Position numbers and translations under genes: made by a program | Shown here: in pieces, positions 1 through 12,000 of the stretch | Layout of the letters: every line of letters begins with the position of its first letter | Numbering within the stretch: the first letter of the stretch is position 1 | Origin: Phoronis australis | Lineage: Eukaryota > Phoronida > Phoronidae | Reading direction: 5' to 3' | Assembly (NCBI GenBank): GCA_002633005.1 | Contig: NMRA01000072.1 | Coordinates: 355,972 to 419,971, forward strand | Length of the DNA stretch: 64,000 nucleotides | The notes under the pieces: generated by a model | Database searches by the model: none | What the model was told of the DNA's origin: nothing | What the model saw: only the letters and a program-made list of their open reading frames with translations

Positions 1-353
1 ACAATTTCTCTGCTACTTTTGTGCGAATTCAAGATAAGTGGTCATTAGATTGTGCTGGAATACATCATATTTTTTTACGCATATGAGTTTCTAGTACAAG
101 TTTGTACTTGATGACTCTGATATTAGTGCTACAAACTCGAGTAAAAACTCGAAATTTCGAGTTCAAACTCGAACTTTCAGCAAATGTTGGGTTTATCAAC
201 TGCAAACCAAGACTACAAAATTATACACGTAAGTCGTTATGTACTCGGGCATAGAATAATAGACACTTATCTTGAATTGACACAAAAGTAGAGTAGAATG
301 CCAAATATAATTTCGAGTTCTATTTCCAGTAAAAAGATTAGAACTTTGGCCCA
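1..353. mobile_element. Foldback (palindromic) MITE, partial copy
   Basis: The segment reads as a long imperfect palindrome centred on alternating 'actcgaaatttcgagt' motifs near 140-170, with outer arms such as 'tcaagataagtg' near 30 and 'cacttatcttgaatt' near 265. The right end carries 'aaagattagaactttggccc'. It is a diverged copy of the complete element at 46747-47147. Its left terminal repeat lies outside the window. No coding capacity. Confidence 0.6.
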
Positions 354-359
354 GAAGAG

Positions 360-1100
360 AAATTTCGTACATTTAAATAAAAGAATAACATCGGTTAGAT
401 GACAACTGATGATTCCAATAAGGAATAGTCATCTAACAGTATGTTAGGCAATGAACAAAGCAACTGTGTGGACTCTTGGAATGCACCGAATAAACCTTTT
501 CATTTCTGCCCGTTGGAAGCCGAGTGACCGAGAGGCTGGCGTGAGTCTGGTCTGTCATACCTGAGTGTTAAGGTCTCATTGTAAAGCACGCTGCTATTGC
601 ATTTTAATCCACTGCCGTTGTTTATCGCAGTCGATATGCCAATTTATAAATTAGCCAGGGCCCCTCAATTGAAAACCAACCCCCTCGAGTAGAGGTCATT
701 GGTTTGTTTTCCGAGCGTAGACTTTTACCATGATACGGCAGCCGTACCATAACACAACAGGTTTTGAAGTGATGTGCTGTACATATTTGACCGATATCAT
801 CGGTGTCAAATAATAATAAATTCCAAATCGTATTGTAAAGCTTGCTTTAGTAGTTTTGAGTCAGCCACCATTCTGAGATACAACGAGTATTAAACCATAG
901 ACCCTAATGTGTGTCTATGTATTAAACTTATCACAGTTCCCTTGTCTGCGAGTCAAATAATTCTGTTTGCACATGCACATTTCCTGATCAGACAGAGTCA
1001 ACAGATTCAAATTTCGTTTTATTGTTTAAAATATTTACCTACCATGTCTAAGTTTTCTTACCTTGTTAATCGAAAGTCAATGTTTTATATTAATCGGAAC
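360..1100. repeat. Segmental duplication, copy A
   Basis: Blocks here recur in the same order at about 2740-3300: the 'aaccttttcatttc' block, 'gttaaggtctcattgtaaa', 'cattttaatccactgc', 'gccaatttataaattagcc' and 'attccraatcgtattgtaaag'. Divergence is clear, with many substitutions and indels. The pair brackets the two sulfatase first exons, so the locus seems to have grown by local duplication. No gene is seen here. Confidence 0.6.
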
Positions 1101-1845
1101 CTTTTAGTCAAATGACTAAGTGGTCACATGCAGAAGAACACGGTCATATGCCGGACTAATTAAAACATTGATACATTTATTTTACATGTAATTAATTCGA
1201 CAGATTGAATAAGTTTTTCACTGTTCCCTTGTCTGCGTGTCAAATGAAATACATTTATGAATAAAAATAAAATCGGGACAATTGAGTGCTATGTTTAACT
1301 TTAATTTTGGGAGTTTGGTGCATACCAGGATAGGGTGCGTGATATTGTTGAAAGAACATATTGTTTACTCTAACGTTATATAATTGCCAGTGGATGTGGG
1401 TGTATTCGACGAGTTGAACTGAGGACTTATAATATCTCCTCAACAATTAGTAAATTAGTAAATCCCATGCTCATCGTCTGAAGTGAGTACCTGGGGTGAG
1501 CTTTAGGTACAATCTCTAGTTCAACTTGATTCAAACTTGCCAATTTATCCATTTGAAGAAACAAAATTTCTAAAAACGACAGTTTCGCTAATTACTAGAC
1601 TAGATTAGGTAGAGTTCCATCACTGGATGGCTAAGGCCTACACGTACGTTTGCACTAGTGTGTTCTCAGCTTCCGCCGGCCACTGCGCTCACGGTTCACT
1701 ACTGAGAATACGTCAGACTGCATGTATCCAGCTCATAAAGGGTTTGGTCCGATCGAGGTCATGGCAGTTGTATCAATTATTCAGCATCTATCACAGAACG
1801 AAACGTTTACGCTTTGTCTGTTTTTACATAAACATGTAGACTTAC

Positions 1846-1963
1846 CAAGGTCGTCTGCCACGATAAAGACGATGTTAGGTTTAGGCGAAGTCATAGGCTT
1901 GCCGTCACATCTGTAGCATGTTAATGCGACAAACAAAACGCTTACGATTGTCATGAAAGGCAT
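1846..1963 (-). CDS. Arylsulfatase-type first coding exon (partial gene)
   Basis: Minus-strand exon of 39 codons plus one base, from ATG at 1963 to a good donor (CTTG|GTAAGT) at 1846/1845. Residues 1-21 form a hydrophobic signal peptide (MPFMTIVSVLFVALT...). They are followed by KPNIVFIVADDLG, the conserved N-terminal strand of the sulfatase fold, in which the paired Asp residues ligand the active-site calcium in characterised sulfatases. The catalytic CxPxR exon is not in the window; later exons should lie to the left of position 1. Sulfatases remove sulfate esters from glycans or steroids, in the lysosome or outside the cell. The subtype (ARSB-like or other) cannot be decided from this exon. 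Confidence 0.75.
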
Positions 1964-2374
1964 TTCTGCAACAGGTGTCGATCCCGGTATCAGCCCTCAC
2001 TCACGGCTTCCCAAGCACGAGAATATTCAGAAGTCAGTGCACTAAATTGACATGACCGGTCAGACCAAAGATATTATAGTTACATAAGGGTACACAGTGT
2101 CTTTGCTATCATGGCGATCTGTGGCCGGGAAGAGGTCTCGAGACTCGAGATCAATATAATTGTGCATAGACACGACCAGTCAGACTCTGTCACGGCGCTC
2201 TGCGGGGAGAGCTCTCGAGATTTGTATGGATGGGTACCTGTGTAAAAACACTGTGGCGAAAAGTAGGCCTAACATATTTTGTGAAATCCCTTACGGTCAA
2301 TATCGAATATTTACAAACTGGGCGTAAGCAGGCAGTCTATTTGAAACTATACAGAGCACAGGTCTTGCACTCAC

Positions 2375-2496
2375 CCAGATCGTCGGCCACAATAAAAACA
2401 ATGTTAGGTTTTAGGCGGCCTCACAGACCTCGCGTCGCATTTGTAGCAGACGAGCAGTGTAAGGAAAACCCTCAAATATAATGCGGAATGGGACAT
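2375..2496 (-). pseudogene. Second sulfatase first exon, with +1 frameshift
   Basis: A paralogue of the exon at 1846-1963: ATG at 2496, signal peptide (MSHSALYLRVFLTLLVCY...), then the sulfatase PNIVFIVADDLG strand and a good donor (CTGG|GTGAGT) at 2375/2374. A run of four T on the plus strand (2409-2412) replaces three in the sister copy. This inserts one base between the signal peptide and the sulfatase strand and gives a stop straight after PPKT. Everything else, including the donor and the ATG, is intact. It may be a young pseudo-exon or a homopolymer sequencing error. If it is an error, this would be an alternative first exon or a second tandem gene. Confidence 0.65.
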
Positions 2497-2739
2497 TGTT
2501 GCTTTGTCCGGTCAGATTACTTTCCGGCCGGTTTTCAACAATTGGTGTCGTCAGACTCGTCGCTGCGTCAACCTCAAGAGACAGGCACTAGTCTTCGTAG
2601 ACCCAATCACTTTCGACAGTTGTTTATCACACTGATGTTTTATTTTTAACTTCACGTTTTTTTAGCCGAGCGTCCCAGTTACTGACCCCAAGTTGTTTAT
2701 ACAGGTAGTGATCAGAAGATAAATTTAGTTCAGTTACTT

Positions 2740-3300
2740 TAGAAAGAAAATAACGGCGGTCACACGACCACAAGTGATGATAAAATGTTCAAATAACGAA
2801 TAGTCATATTACAGTATGTTTAGCAAACAAATGGAACCTTTTCATTTCAGTCCGCTGGGAACTGATTGACGAAGAGCCCGGGCACGGCGCGAGTATCGCC
2901 ATTGAATGTTAAGGTCTCATTGTAAAACACGCTGTCATTGCATTTTAATCCACTGCTTAAACCATGCAGCAGTTGTTTGTCACATGTAGCGACAGTCGAG
3001 GTGCCAATTTAGAAATCAGCCAGGGCACCTCAAAGAAAACAAATCTGGAAGAGAGTTCATTGGTTTGTAGTTCTTTTTTGCGTAGACATTTACCTGGTCC
3101 ATTCCATGGCACAGCAGGTTATGAACTGAAGATGCGCATGCTGTACACATTTTGCCGATATCACTGGTGTCAAATAATAAATTCCGAATCGTATTGTAAA
3201 GCTTGCTTTAATTTGTAGTTTTGAATCAACGACCATTCTGCGATACTACGAGTATCAAACCATGTACTAAGTGTGTGTCTACGTATCAAACCAACCACTG
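2740..3300. repeat. Segmental duplication, copy B
   Basis: Diverged counterpart of about 360-1100, sharing collinear blocks around 'gaatagtcat..acagtatgtt', 'gttaaggtctcattgtaaaa', 'cattttaatccactgc' and 'gccaatttagaaatcagcc'. No coding exon is seen in it. Confidence 0.6.
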
Positions 3301-6041
3301 CATTTTCAACATAAACACTGTTGGCACAACCACACAAACGGGTCTAAAAACCATGTTTGAAGGTGTAATGCATTCTGGAACATTCAGCAGTTCCAGGCGG
3401 TAAAGGACTTGTGAACTGCAACTGATATCAAGTAAAACTGAGGAATAAATGTTTGTTTAGATGTCTCTCGTTCGTTACAACGTTCATCAATTGCAGTACG
3501 AACTTGCCTTGCGTATCCGGTATAACAAAAGAAAATACATAGTAAGCATGAAACACTCGACTTTGGTTTACCCATTCAAAAGACCTCCAAAACTGCCACA
3601 ATGTCAAACTTAATAAAAAATGTATTTTAAGCAAGTCTTTTCAGACTTCAACACAACATCTTAACTCACGGTATCACAAACCTCTAAAAATAAAACACGC
3701 TTTTCATAGTTGGTGTTGTGTGTGGCTTCAAACAATTTTGCAAAAAAATTGGATTGCTGAAAAGATTTAGAATTTAGGACTCAAGAGGAATGGTGCAAGC
3801 AGTTTATTACAGCCAGCATTGCCTGAATACACACGTTCTACAAATCACCAGAAAATCCATGGATCAGGTTATCAGACAAAGCTTCAATACAACCTCACAA
3901 GATCAAATACAGGTTAATTCTCCTGCAACAGGTTACAAATTTTTGCTACCAATTCTCTTCCCAAAAAGGAGGATCTTCAAATTTCGCAGATTATCCATTT
4001 CATGTACTGATGTTGGAGTGTTTCCTGCAGTGTTCCAGAAATTTTTCAGCAACTCGATGAATTTAGTGCAAAGAAGCAAGAGAAGGAATGAAATAATGTC
4101 TGCTCAAATGGCCAAGTTGAGGTGACAAGATAGTGTAACTGAGAGAAAATCTTACAACAACAGATTCAAGCCTTTTCACAGGTGCTGTAAATATCTCCTA
4201 TCAGTATCTAAGCCAACATGATGTGCTTTTCCAAATTAAAAAATGCGCTGCTCTATGGAATACATCGGTCGAGTGTGAAATCAACACACAACTGATAAGA
4301 AGTGTTAAAATATCTTTTCACAGCGCGGAATGCAGCGTTTGCTGGCAATAGAATTGTGCTGGTTTATGCAAAGTTTCGGGTCCCTGGCTTAAGCAGAAAA
4401 AAGTTTGTGTCAAGAGAATCACCATGTACAATCGCAGACTACATTATCTTCTGATAATCACTGCAACAACCCTAATTATTCAACACATTCAGCAGACTTT
4501 CACATTCATGTCTCATTAAAACATTTCATAATAGGTAAATGTACACAATAAAAGTACTGAAAGTGACCTCTCAAAGTCTCATCACTATATACATATAAAT
4601 AAAATCACTTGACAACTGCAGCAACTAACAGCTCACAAAAAGGCTTGTTGCCAAATGACACCAATCTAAACAATCCATACTCCTCTGTATGCAAAAAAGA
4701 TCTTTGTATCCCACATCACAAAATGTGTAATAGTGAACTAAACATACTTTTTTCACTTTGAATTACCCAATTAAACAGGCACGGATCCGGAGGGTGGGTC
4801 CGCAGGATGGGTCCAGGTGGATGTTTCTCAATGAGTCTATTGCTTTTGGCTAAAAATCAGTTTACAAATGGTTTAACCTGCTTCACAAAATCAGCCTAAA
4901 GTCAGACAATCTGTTTACAATTCACAACCAAACGACAGAAATCCATAGCCTGCTCAGGATCAGGCTAAAAGTCAAAGCCAAAAAACATACTTTTGATTAC
5001 AGACTCCCTGAGAAGCAGGCTCCTGGAAGCATCCCAAGCAACCCACTTTACCCTTTCTTGGACCCCCTGGAGAAAATCCTTGATCAGCACCTGTTAGACA
5101 ACAGTGGAATTGGGTTTACTTGACAATGCTAAATACATTTATAAAGTCATACAGGGCAACAATACCATCTTCATTAAAATTTACCCTGATGTCTTAAAGT
5201 GCGGCCAATCACAGCGCTATCATCCAAGACTATACTGACAATGTGCCCACTATTGCAAGGGGCCATGCATTTAAGACTTGTTATCAGTTCACAATTATCT
5301 TTTTCAGAAGTGTACAAAGCTCACACCTTTCCAAACTTCTCTACCTAAAAGCATATAATTAAAGACAATTTGGATGTTACGAAAGACAGGGTTTTCCGTT
5401 TAACATTTTACTGCTGCTAGCTAACAGTAGATTTATAAGGAATATTAAATAGAAGTGAACCCAATGTTCAATACCGGTAGTTTATTTTTTTTACTCAGGA
5501 GTATTATGTCGCAGAAAAATGTACCGCATGTAAAAACTTTGAGTTTGATAGCTTTTCTGGTCATGAGATAATTTCATCATACTTATGTGCTTAATGTAAC
5601 ATGGTTATTAATTTAAATAAATTGTATGTATGCTTTGAAAATTCAATGCTGGTGTATTTCTGTACACACAATATGGAAATGAGCTTTCAATTAAAAGAAA
5701 ATATGAGGTAAATTGAAAAGCCCAGTCAGTGTCAAGAATTTCCGATTGAAAACTCATTACCGTACTATCTTACCAATTTTGGACAAAAATAATCACCAAA
5801 ATTGCACTTATCTGATTTTTCAAGGTCTCCTTACAATGTTGTAACTGCTCAGAAGTTTTTAAAATTTAACGTGACAGTAGACAAAACTTGAACGCGGTAA
5901 AGCTTTAATTTGGTGCTGTATATTTTATATGCAAAGAATGAGAAAATAAAATTTCAACTGTCAATCAAATGAGGCCCTGAATTGGTGATATTTTACCGTA
6001 CTACATAGAGTGCCATCTAGTGACAAGAATAATCAGACAAG
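3301..6041. other. Intergenic region with no recognised gene
   Basis: AT-rich sequence between the sulfatase fragment and the KIF15 stop codon. I found no exon with protein similarity on either strand. Near the KIF15 side, 5481-5486 reads AATAAA on the minus strand, a possible poly(A) signal about 560 bases beyond the stop. Confidence 0.4.
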
Positions 6042-9000
6042 TTAGCTAGTCTTGTAGTCCACCAGTCTTTGTTTTGCTCCAGGGTTGAGTTCTTTCAGAG
6101 GTGTACTGTTATGTCGCTTCTTCTGCAGTCTATAAACTTCAGCGGTCAGCTTGGCCACTTCCTGGATAACAAATAAATCACCATTACTTCATTTCACAAT
6201 TGTGGGATTTATAAAATGTGGGTAAAGTTACCCAGTCCTGTTCCAGAATAATGCACATTTTCCACAGCACGTTTTGTCCAGATGCTTTTTGACAAGTACC
6301 TTATTGTCGATTAAACATAACGCTCAAATGAGGTCAAAACATGAATCTAACAATTTCTTGAGTGAACAAACCCAGCGGCATCCGACAAAAACACTGAGTG
6401 CAATATATTTTAAAAAGATGGTTCCTCACACATAAAAAGCTGGATACAGTCCATAGGTGCAATGATAGAGGCAACAAATTTAGCCATTGGTTATTTAATG
6501 CAGAACCTCTCTTGTTAAATAGTCGGCATGGAAACACCCACTGGAGCCCCAGCAGTGTGTTAGCCNNNNNNNNNNNNNNNNNACTCAGCTTGAAACTAAT
6601 TTATATATCAATAACAAAGCCCACAGCCAGGGCTTCAACTGGATTGAACAGTTTATTTTCAACTCATGACAAAGCCCAAAAATCTAGTTGTGCTGGCTCA
6701 GTGTTGGTTCACATAATTTGTGACACCTTTTTCAAGTACAGAACTTTTAATTTTTTGTAATATTTAACGACTCATTGTTTAAAGTTTTAGAGTATTCAAA
6801 GCATGTATCATTGACTTTAATAATTAAAATATCCAACATTCAATTCAAATACGATTCAATTCAGAAACTAAACTGGACTGTCTGTATTATCACATTCTAA
6901 GGAACGACCTTTCTGAAAAGCCAAAGTAAACAAACGCTGATAACTTGAGTAAGACTCGTGATATCAGTAGCATGTGATCGGATAAAAAACTGTTACCTTT
7001 GAAAGATACTTGTAGTAAGACGTGACAATCCCCAGTTAACACTCTCATTATCTTCACTATAGTGTTGCAATGTAAGTACACATCAGAAACCCGTGATGAA
7101 CTAATGGGACGAAGACATGTGACTTGTGATATAGAAGGTGGACATTTACTTTACTTGAAGTGGCCACACACCATTTTGTTATTTCAATAACAACACTAAT
7201 TTCATATTCGTCACACCTAATGCACCCTAATGAGTGCTGGGTGCTTGATACAAATAGGAGATTTAAATCAAACCCGTTCTAACTTTGCTCAGTTATAAAC
7301 TGATCAATATTTGTACGTTTATTCTCATTTTTATACGTTTCAACCATTTACCATGCCCACATCTTAATGTATATTTCCACATTTTCTGACAAATAATTGT
7401 CTGTTATTATGCAGTGGTAACTTTTAGTAGAGTGGTACTGCAAACTTAAAAATAACAATAGCAATAGTAATAGTAATAGTAATTGCAATAGATAAGAAAT
7501 AGTGATAGCGATAGTTAAGAAATAGTATTAGAAATAGTAATATTAACAGAAATAGTAATAGCAATTATTAGTAATAGATAAGAAATAGTAATAAAAATAG
7601 TAAAGATTGTCAGAAAGTGACAATAATGACTCTGAGTGAGTGACACATTCCAGAAGGTTTACAACCTTTGCGGTGGCTTGTGCAGCATAGCAGAACTATA
7701 CAAGAAAATAGCAATTTGGATTATGCTAAATCGCTAGATGTTTAACTGTTGACACATCAGAATACATGTTGAATGAAAAGGTCAAAATTTCAGAAGAAAA
7801 ATGCACCCAACAACCCCATGATTGCCCCAAATGACTGGAAGCTTTAGAATGAGAGCTCAAGTGTGTACATCAATCACATGTGTAAATCTGAATTGTCTAG
7901 TTCAAAATTTAAGTTTGCACTCAATGACTTTTGACCTATTTTTTCTGATTTAATGCCTTGATTGCTTAGAAAGGTAGTGCATTTGATTGGCATGCATGCT
8001 TACACCCGTGCACTGGAACTGAAGAGAATTCCTAGAAAGATGTGGGAGAAATAACATTTTGAAAATTGGATTACCTTTACACTAATTGATCGTTTCCGGT
8101 GCACTATGAGCCATTTTAGTAGATTTATTGCAGTCCGTGAAAAGTGTGTTTAATCATGCCAAGAATCACAGTTGTCTAACTGTTGACACATTAGAATACA
8201 TGTTGAATGAAAAGGTAAAAAAATTCAGAAGAAAAATGCACCTTGTGACCACATGGTTGCATCAAATGAGCTGAAATTTTGGAATTAAAAGTCAATTACA
8301 TGAACCAATCAGTTGTGTGAATTTGAAGTATTTAGTTCAAAATTAAAGTTTGCACCCAATGACCTTTGACCTCTTTTATCTGATTGGATGACCCGATTGC
8401 TTAGAAAAGTAATGCATTTGATTGGCATGTAGACTTACACCTATACACATAAATTGAAAAGAATTCCTTGGAAAATGTAGGAGAAATAACATTTTGAAAA
8501 TAAGATGACATTTGCATCTATTTACCACTTCCAGTGCATTACCAGGAATTTCCATAGATAAGTCCATGGGCGTGTGTTCAGAAAATGAAAATTTTCAGGT
8601 GTTTTAACAACACCAAATAATTGCCCGGGCGTTAATTCGGAAAAGGGGGGGGGGGGGCTGGTAAATGAAGTCATAGTTTTGCAGACTTTGACATTTTTAC
8701 TTAAAAGCGTGTTTTTAAATTTTATGTTAATAAATGCATAGTTTTCCAACACCTTGTTTGTTTTTATAAATTATAATAAATGCTCCACAAAACTGAAGTT
8801 GTGACAAAAAGTTGACGCTGAATGGGTTTGTAAGAGGAAAACTTCCAAATAAATGAGCCACTGTTTGGACACTTGACACCAGAAGTTTTAATACCAAAAT
8901 TAGCACCCATGGGTGTTTATTCGGCATAATTTTCCAAAAAAACGCCCATGGGCGTTTCATCGGGTGGACTTATCTACAAAAAATCCCAGTAATAATGTAT

Positions 9001-12000
9001 AAAATTTATGGATGGCTCAATCGTACTTGAAAAGTTTCAAACATGTTTGAGAGTTATTAAGCTCTAGAAAAGATCGGAAAGGAAAATAATAATGATAAAA
9101 AGCAAAAAACCCGAGAATAACAATACTGTGCTTGTACGCGCAGAGCAACAACAACAATAACAATAATGATAATAAAAACAACAACGATAACAAAAATCAA
9201 ACTAATTTTGGTACTAATCTAAAGTGCTAATATTCCTTTTAATTTAGTTGCTTTCAGTTAATCTGTAACAATTCATAATGTGAGTTCTCATTATCATGAA
9301 ATGGTTTGTAAAATTTGATTTATTAGAGCAATAGATTGGCAAAAAAATGTCAGGGGGGCGCTCACACGAAGAATGTGACAAAGTGATGGGAAAATAACAA
9401 AACAGCAAGATGATAGTTGAAAACATTGCAAGCTGAGGACCTGCTCAAGCACAGTGACAGCAAGCAGAACAAGAATATGATTCACTCACTTCTCGTAGTG
9501 TGTTGTTTTCATCTTTAATCGCCAGGTGGTGCTGGATTTTCTGCTTAGGGTTTTGATGACCCACCAGCTTGGCGTTCTCAGAACGCAATATTTCCAGGTT
9601 TTCTTCTTTCGCCCGGAGTTCCTGTGCACAGAAACAGTTTGAGTCAGTTAACGAGAGATAAAAGCAACGCGGATAGTTCATATGCACTAATAACGTGCAT
9701 GGCAAATGGCAAAGATACAAGGCATGCACCCCTTTTTCAAACATTCCCAAACTTAAAAGTCATCTGGAAACTGCCTGATGCAATTCTGCTATACATTGAG
9801 ATTGCCAAGTCTGATCCATCCCGTATCAACACCAGGCATGCTCACTTCAATGGAAACTAATTTGGCAAGAAAATTGTTTAAAAAAGAATGGCAGATAGAG
9901 AAAAATTATACCAAAAATGAATAGTAAACTAAATTCCAGTAGGGGGCACAGCACTAGTCAAACTTAGGTCAGTGTTGCTCCATCCTAGCCACGTTGCGTG
10001 AAGATCCTTCACTAAACTTGGTAGATATTGAAGCAAACGCAAAAAAAACACTGCCACTAGAGGGCACAGTATCAGTAAAAACTGTCCAAGAATCAACGTT
10101 GGACAGGTTTCTGTCAACAAAAACTAGTGCATCAAACTTCATAGTGATTCCTCAAAGCTTTTGACAGAAAAACGTAAGATAAAAACAGAAGCAAAATACT
10201 TAAGTTCCTAGAGCCATCACAAATGGACAGGTGGTGTCTAATTCTCTATTGAAACACATGTGTCAAATTTCATGAAGTTCAAACAAGGGACTTTGTAATT
10301 ACAGAAGCAGACTCAGAAAGCATAATTGGCAAAAGGGAACTCAGCAGAAATCAGATCCATCCATAAGTCAATCTACTACGTACTTTTGTTAACAGGAACA
10401 CACCTACTACCAAGATATATTAGGATTTTTTATTAAAAACTTGCTTGATACTGAAGCAGGCGCAAACAAAATGAAACTACCCGTTGTACAGCCGTGGGTT
10501 TATCACCACGCACCCAGTATAACCTCTTCAGTGTAGATCAGATCTCCATACCTCCTCACTATAGATTTACATGAACAGTCACTCCAGTAGTACTAAAGAA
10601 TATATATACTAAGCCAGTGTACACCCTCAAGTTTAGATATGGGTTCTGTTTCGTGAAAATTGACTTAACACTTATGTTTCTGTTTCGTGAAAATTGATTT
10701 AACACTTAAGTCAAGATTTTGTCTAATGCTCCACGCATCAACTATTTTCCAAGTAACTGAATCTCACGTGAGCAAATTAAGTGCAAAGTGAATATACATA
10801 CATGATTGCTAGCACGTGAGATAATTTCTATATTTATTTCTAGACTGTGGTGTGTTTATAATTATTTGGCTAGACCTCTATTCAGAAATTTTGAAGACCA
10901 AATTCTGTCTTAAATCTTACGTTGCTTTCACGAAACAGACTCCTGGGTTACGTTCCGAAGATGCAAGGACCTAGCCAAAACCAAAGATTACACCAAAACT
11001 TCACGAGATATCTCCGTGTATACAAGTGAAGCATGTGAATGCACTAGCTTTACTCACGAAATCTTGCATCTACAAAACGCAGCCCTGGCCTCTCTTGTGT
11101 CCTCACTAAAGACCCCCTGTGCAAAGCCCCCTGTACCATCACCTACAGTATATCTTGTTCAGTTTGTACCTGCAATTCCTCACCTCAATACAGACGCCCC
11201 CAGTAAAGAGCCCCGTGTACCATCACCCAACAGTATATCTTTTCCAGTTTGTACCTGCCATCCCTCACCTCATCACAGACCCCCCAGTACAGAACCCCCT
11301 GTAGGCCTACCATCACCCACAGTACAATACATCTTCTTCAGATTGAACCTGCACTCCCTCACCTCCTCATTATAGAGCACCCAGTATAGAGCACACTGTA
11401 GGACTACTGTCACTCACAGTATATCTTCAATTTGGACCTGGCCTAATTCTCCTCCCATGTACAGTCTCCCAGTATACCTTGTCCATTGAGACCTACTCTC
11501 CCTTGCCACTACCCACCCCAAGTACAGTCCCCCCATAAAGTCGGGTATACCTTCTCTAGTTTGGACCTGGCCTCCTTTGCCTCTTCCACCTCGTGCTGCA
11601 CCTCAGTTGTCCTCAGGTAAGCATTGTCCAAGTTTTGGCGTAGCCTAAACGACCAATTAAAACATCTGTATTAGTTCTAGAAGAAACAGTTGTCTTAATT
11701 CTGAGACAACCTAAAACATCTACATTATTTTGTTCAAGTTCTGTCCTCAGCCAAACCTCTAAGTTGTTGTGCAGATAAACACTAGATTTCTATGGTTTAA
11801 TAACCATACCATACCACAAACAGGTGTGATCAAAGATTGAAAATAACTTAGAAGATGCATCATCCTTTTCATGAGTGGAGGAGGACAATGGAAGCATTTG
11901 CTCATCTCAAGAAGACACCCCTCTGACTGTTGCACAGCTACAGATACAGTATTGACAATACAGACCCCTTTGTTGATATTAGTGCTTGATTAGCAGAGAC

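Noticed and set aside
3790-4125. 111-residue plus-strand frame
   Set aside because: No recognisable family and no splice or promoter support.
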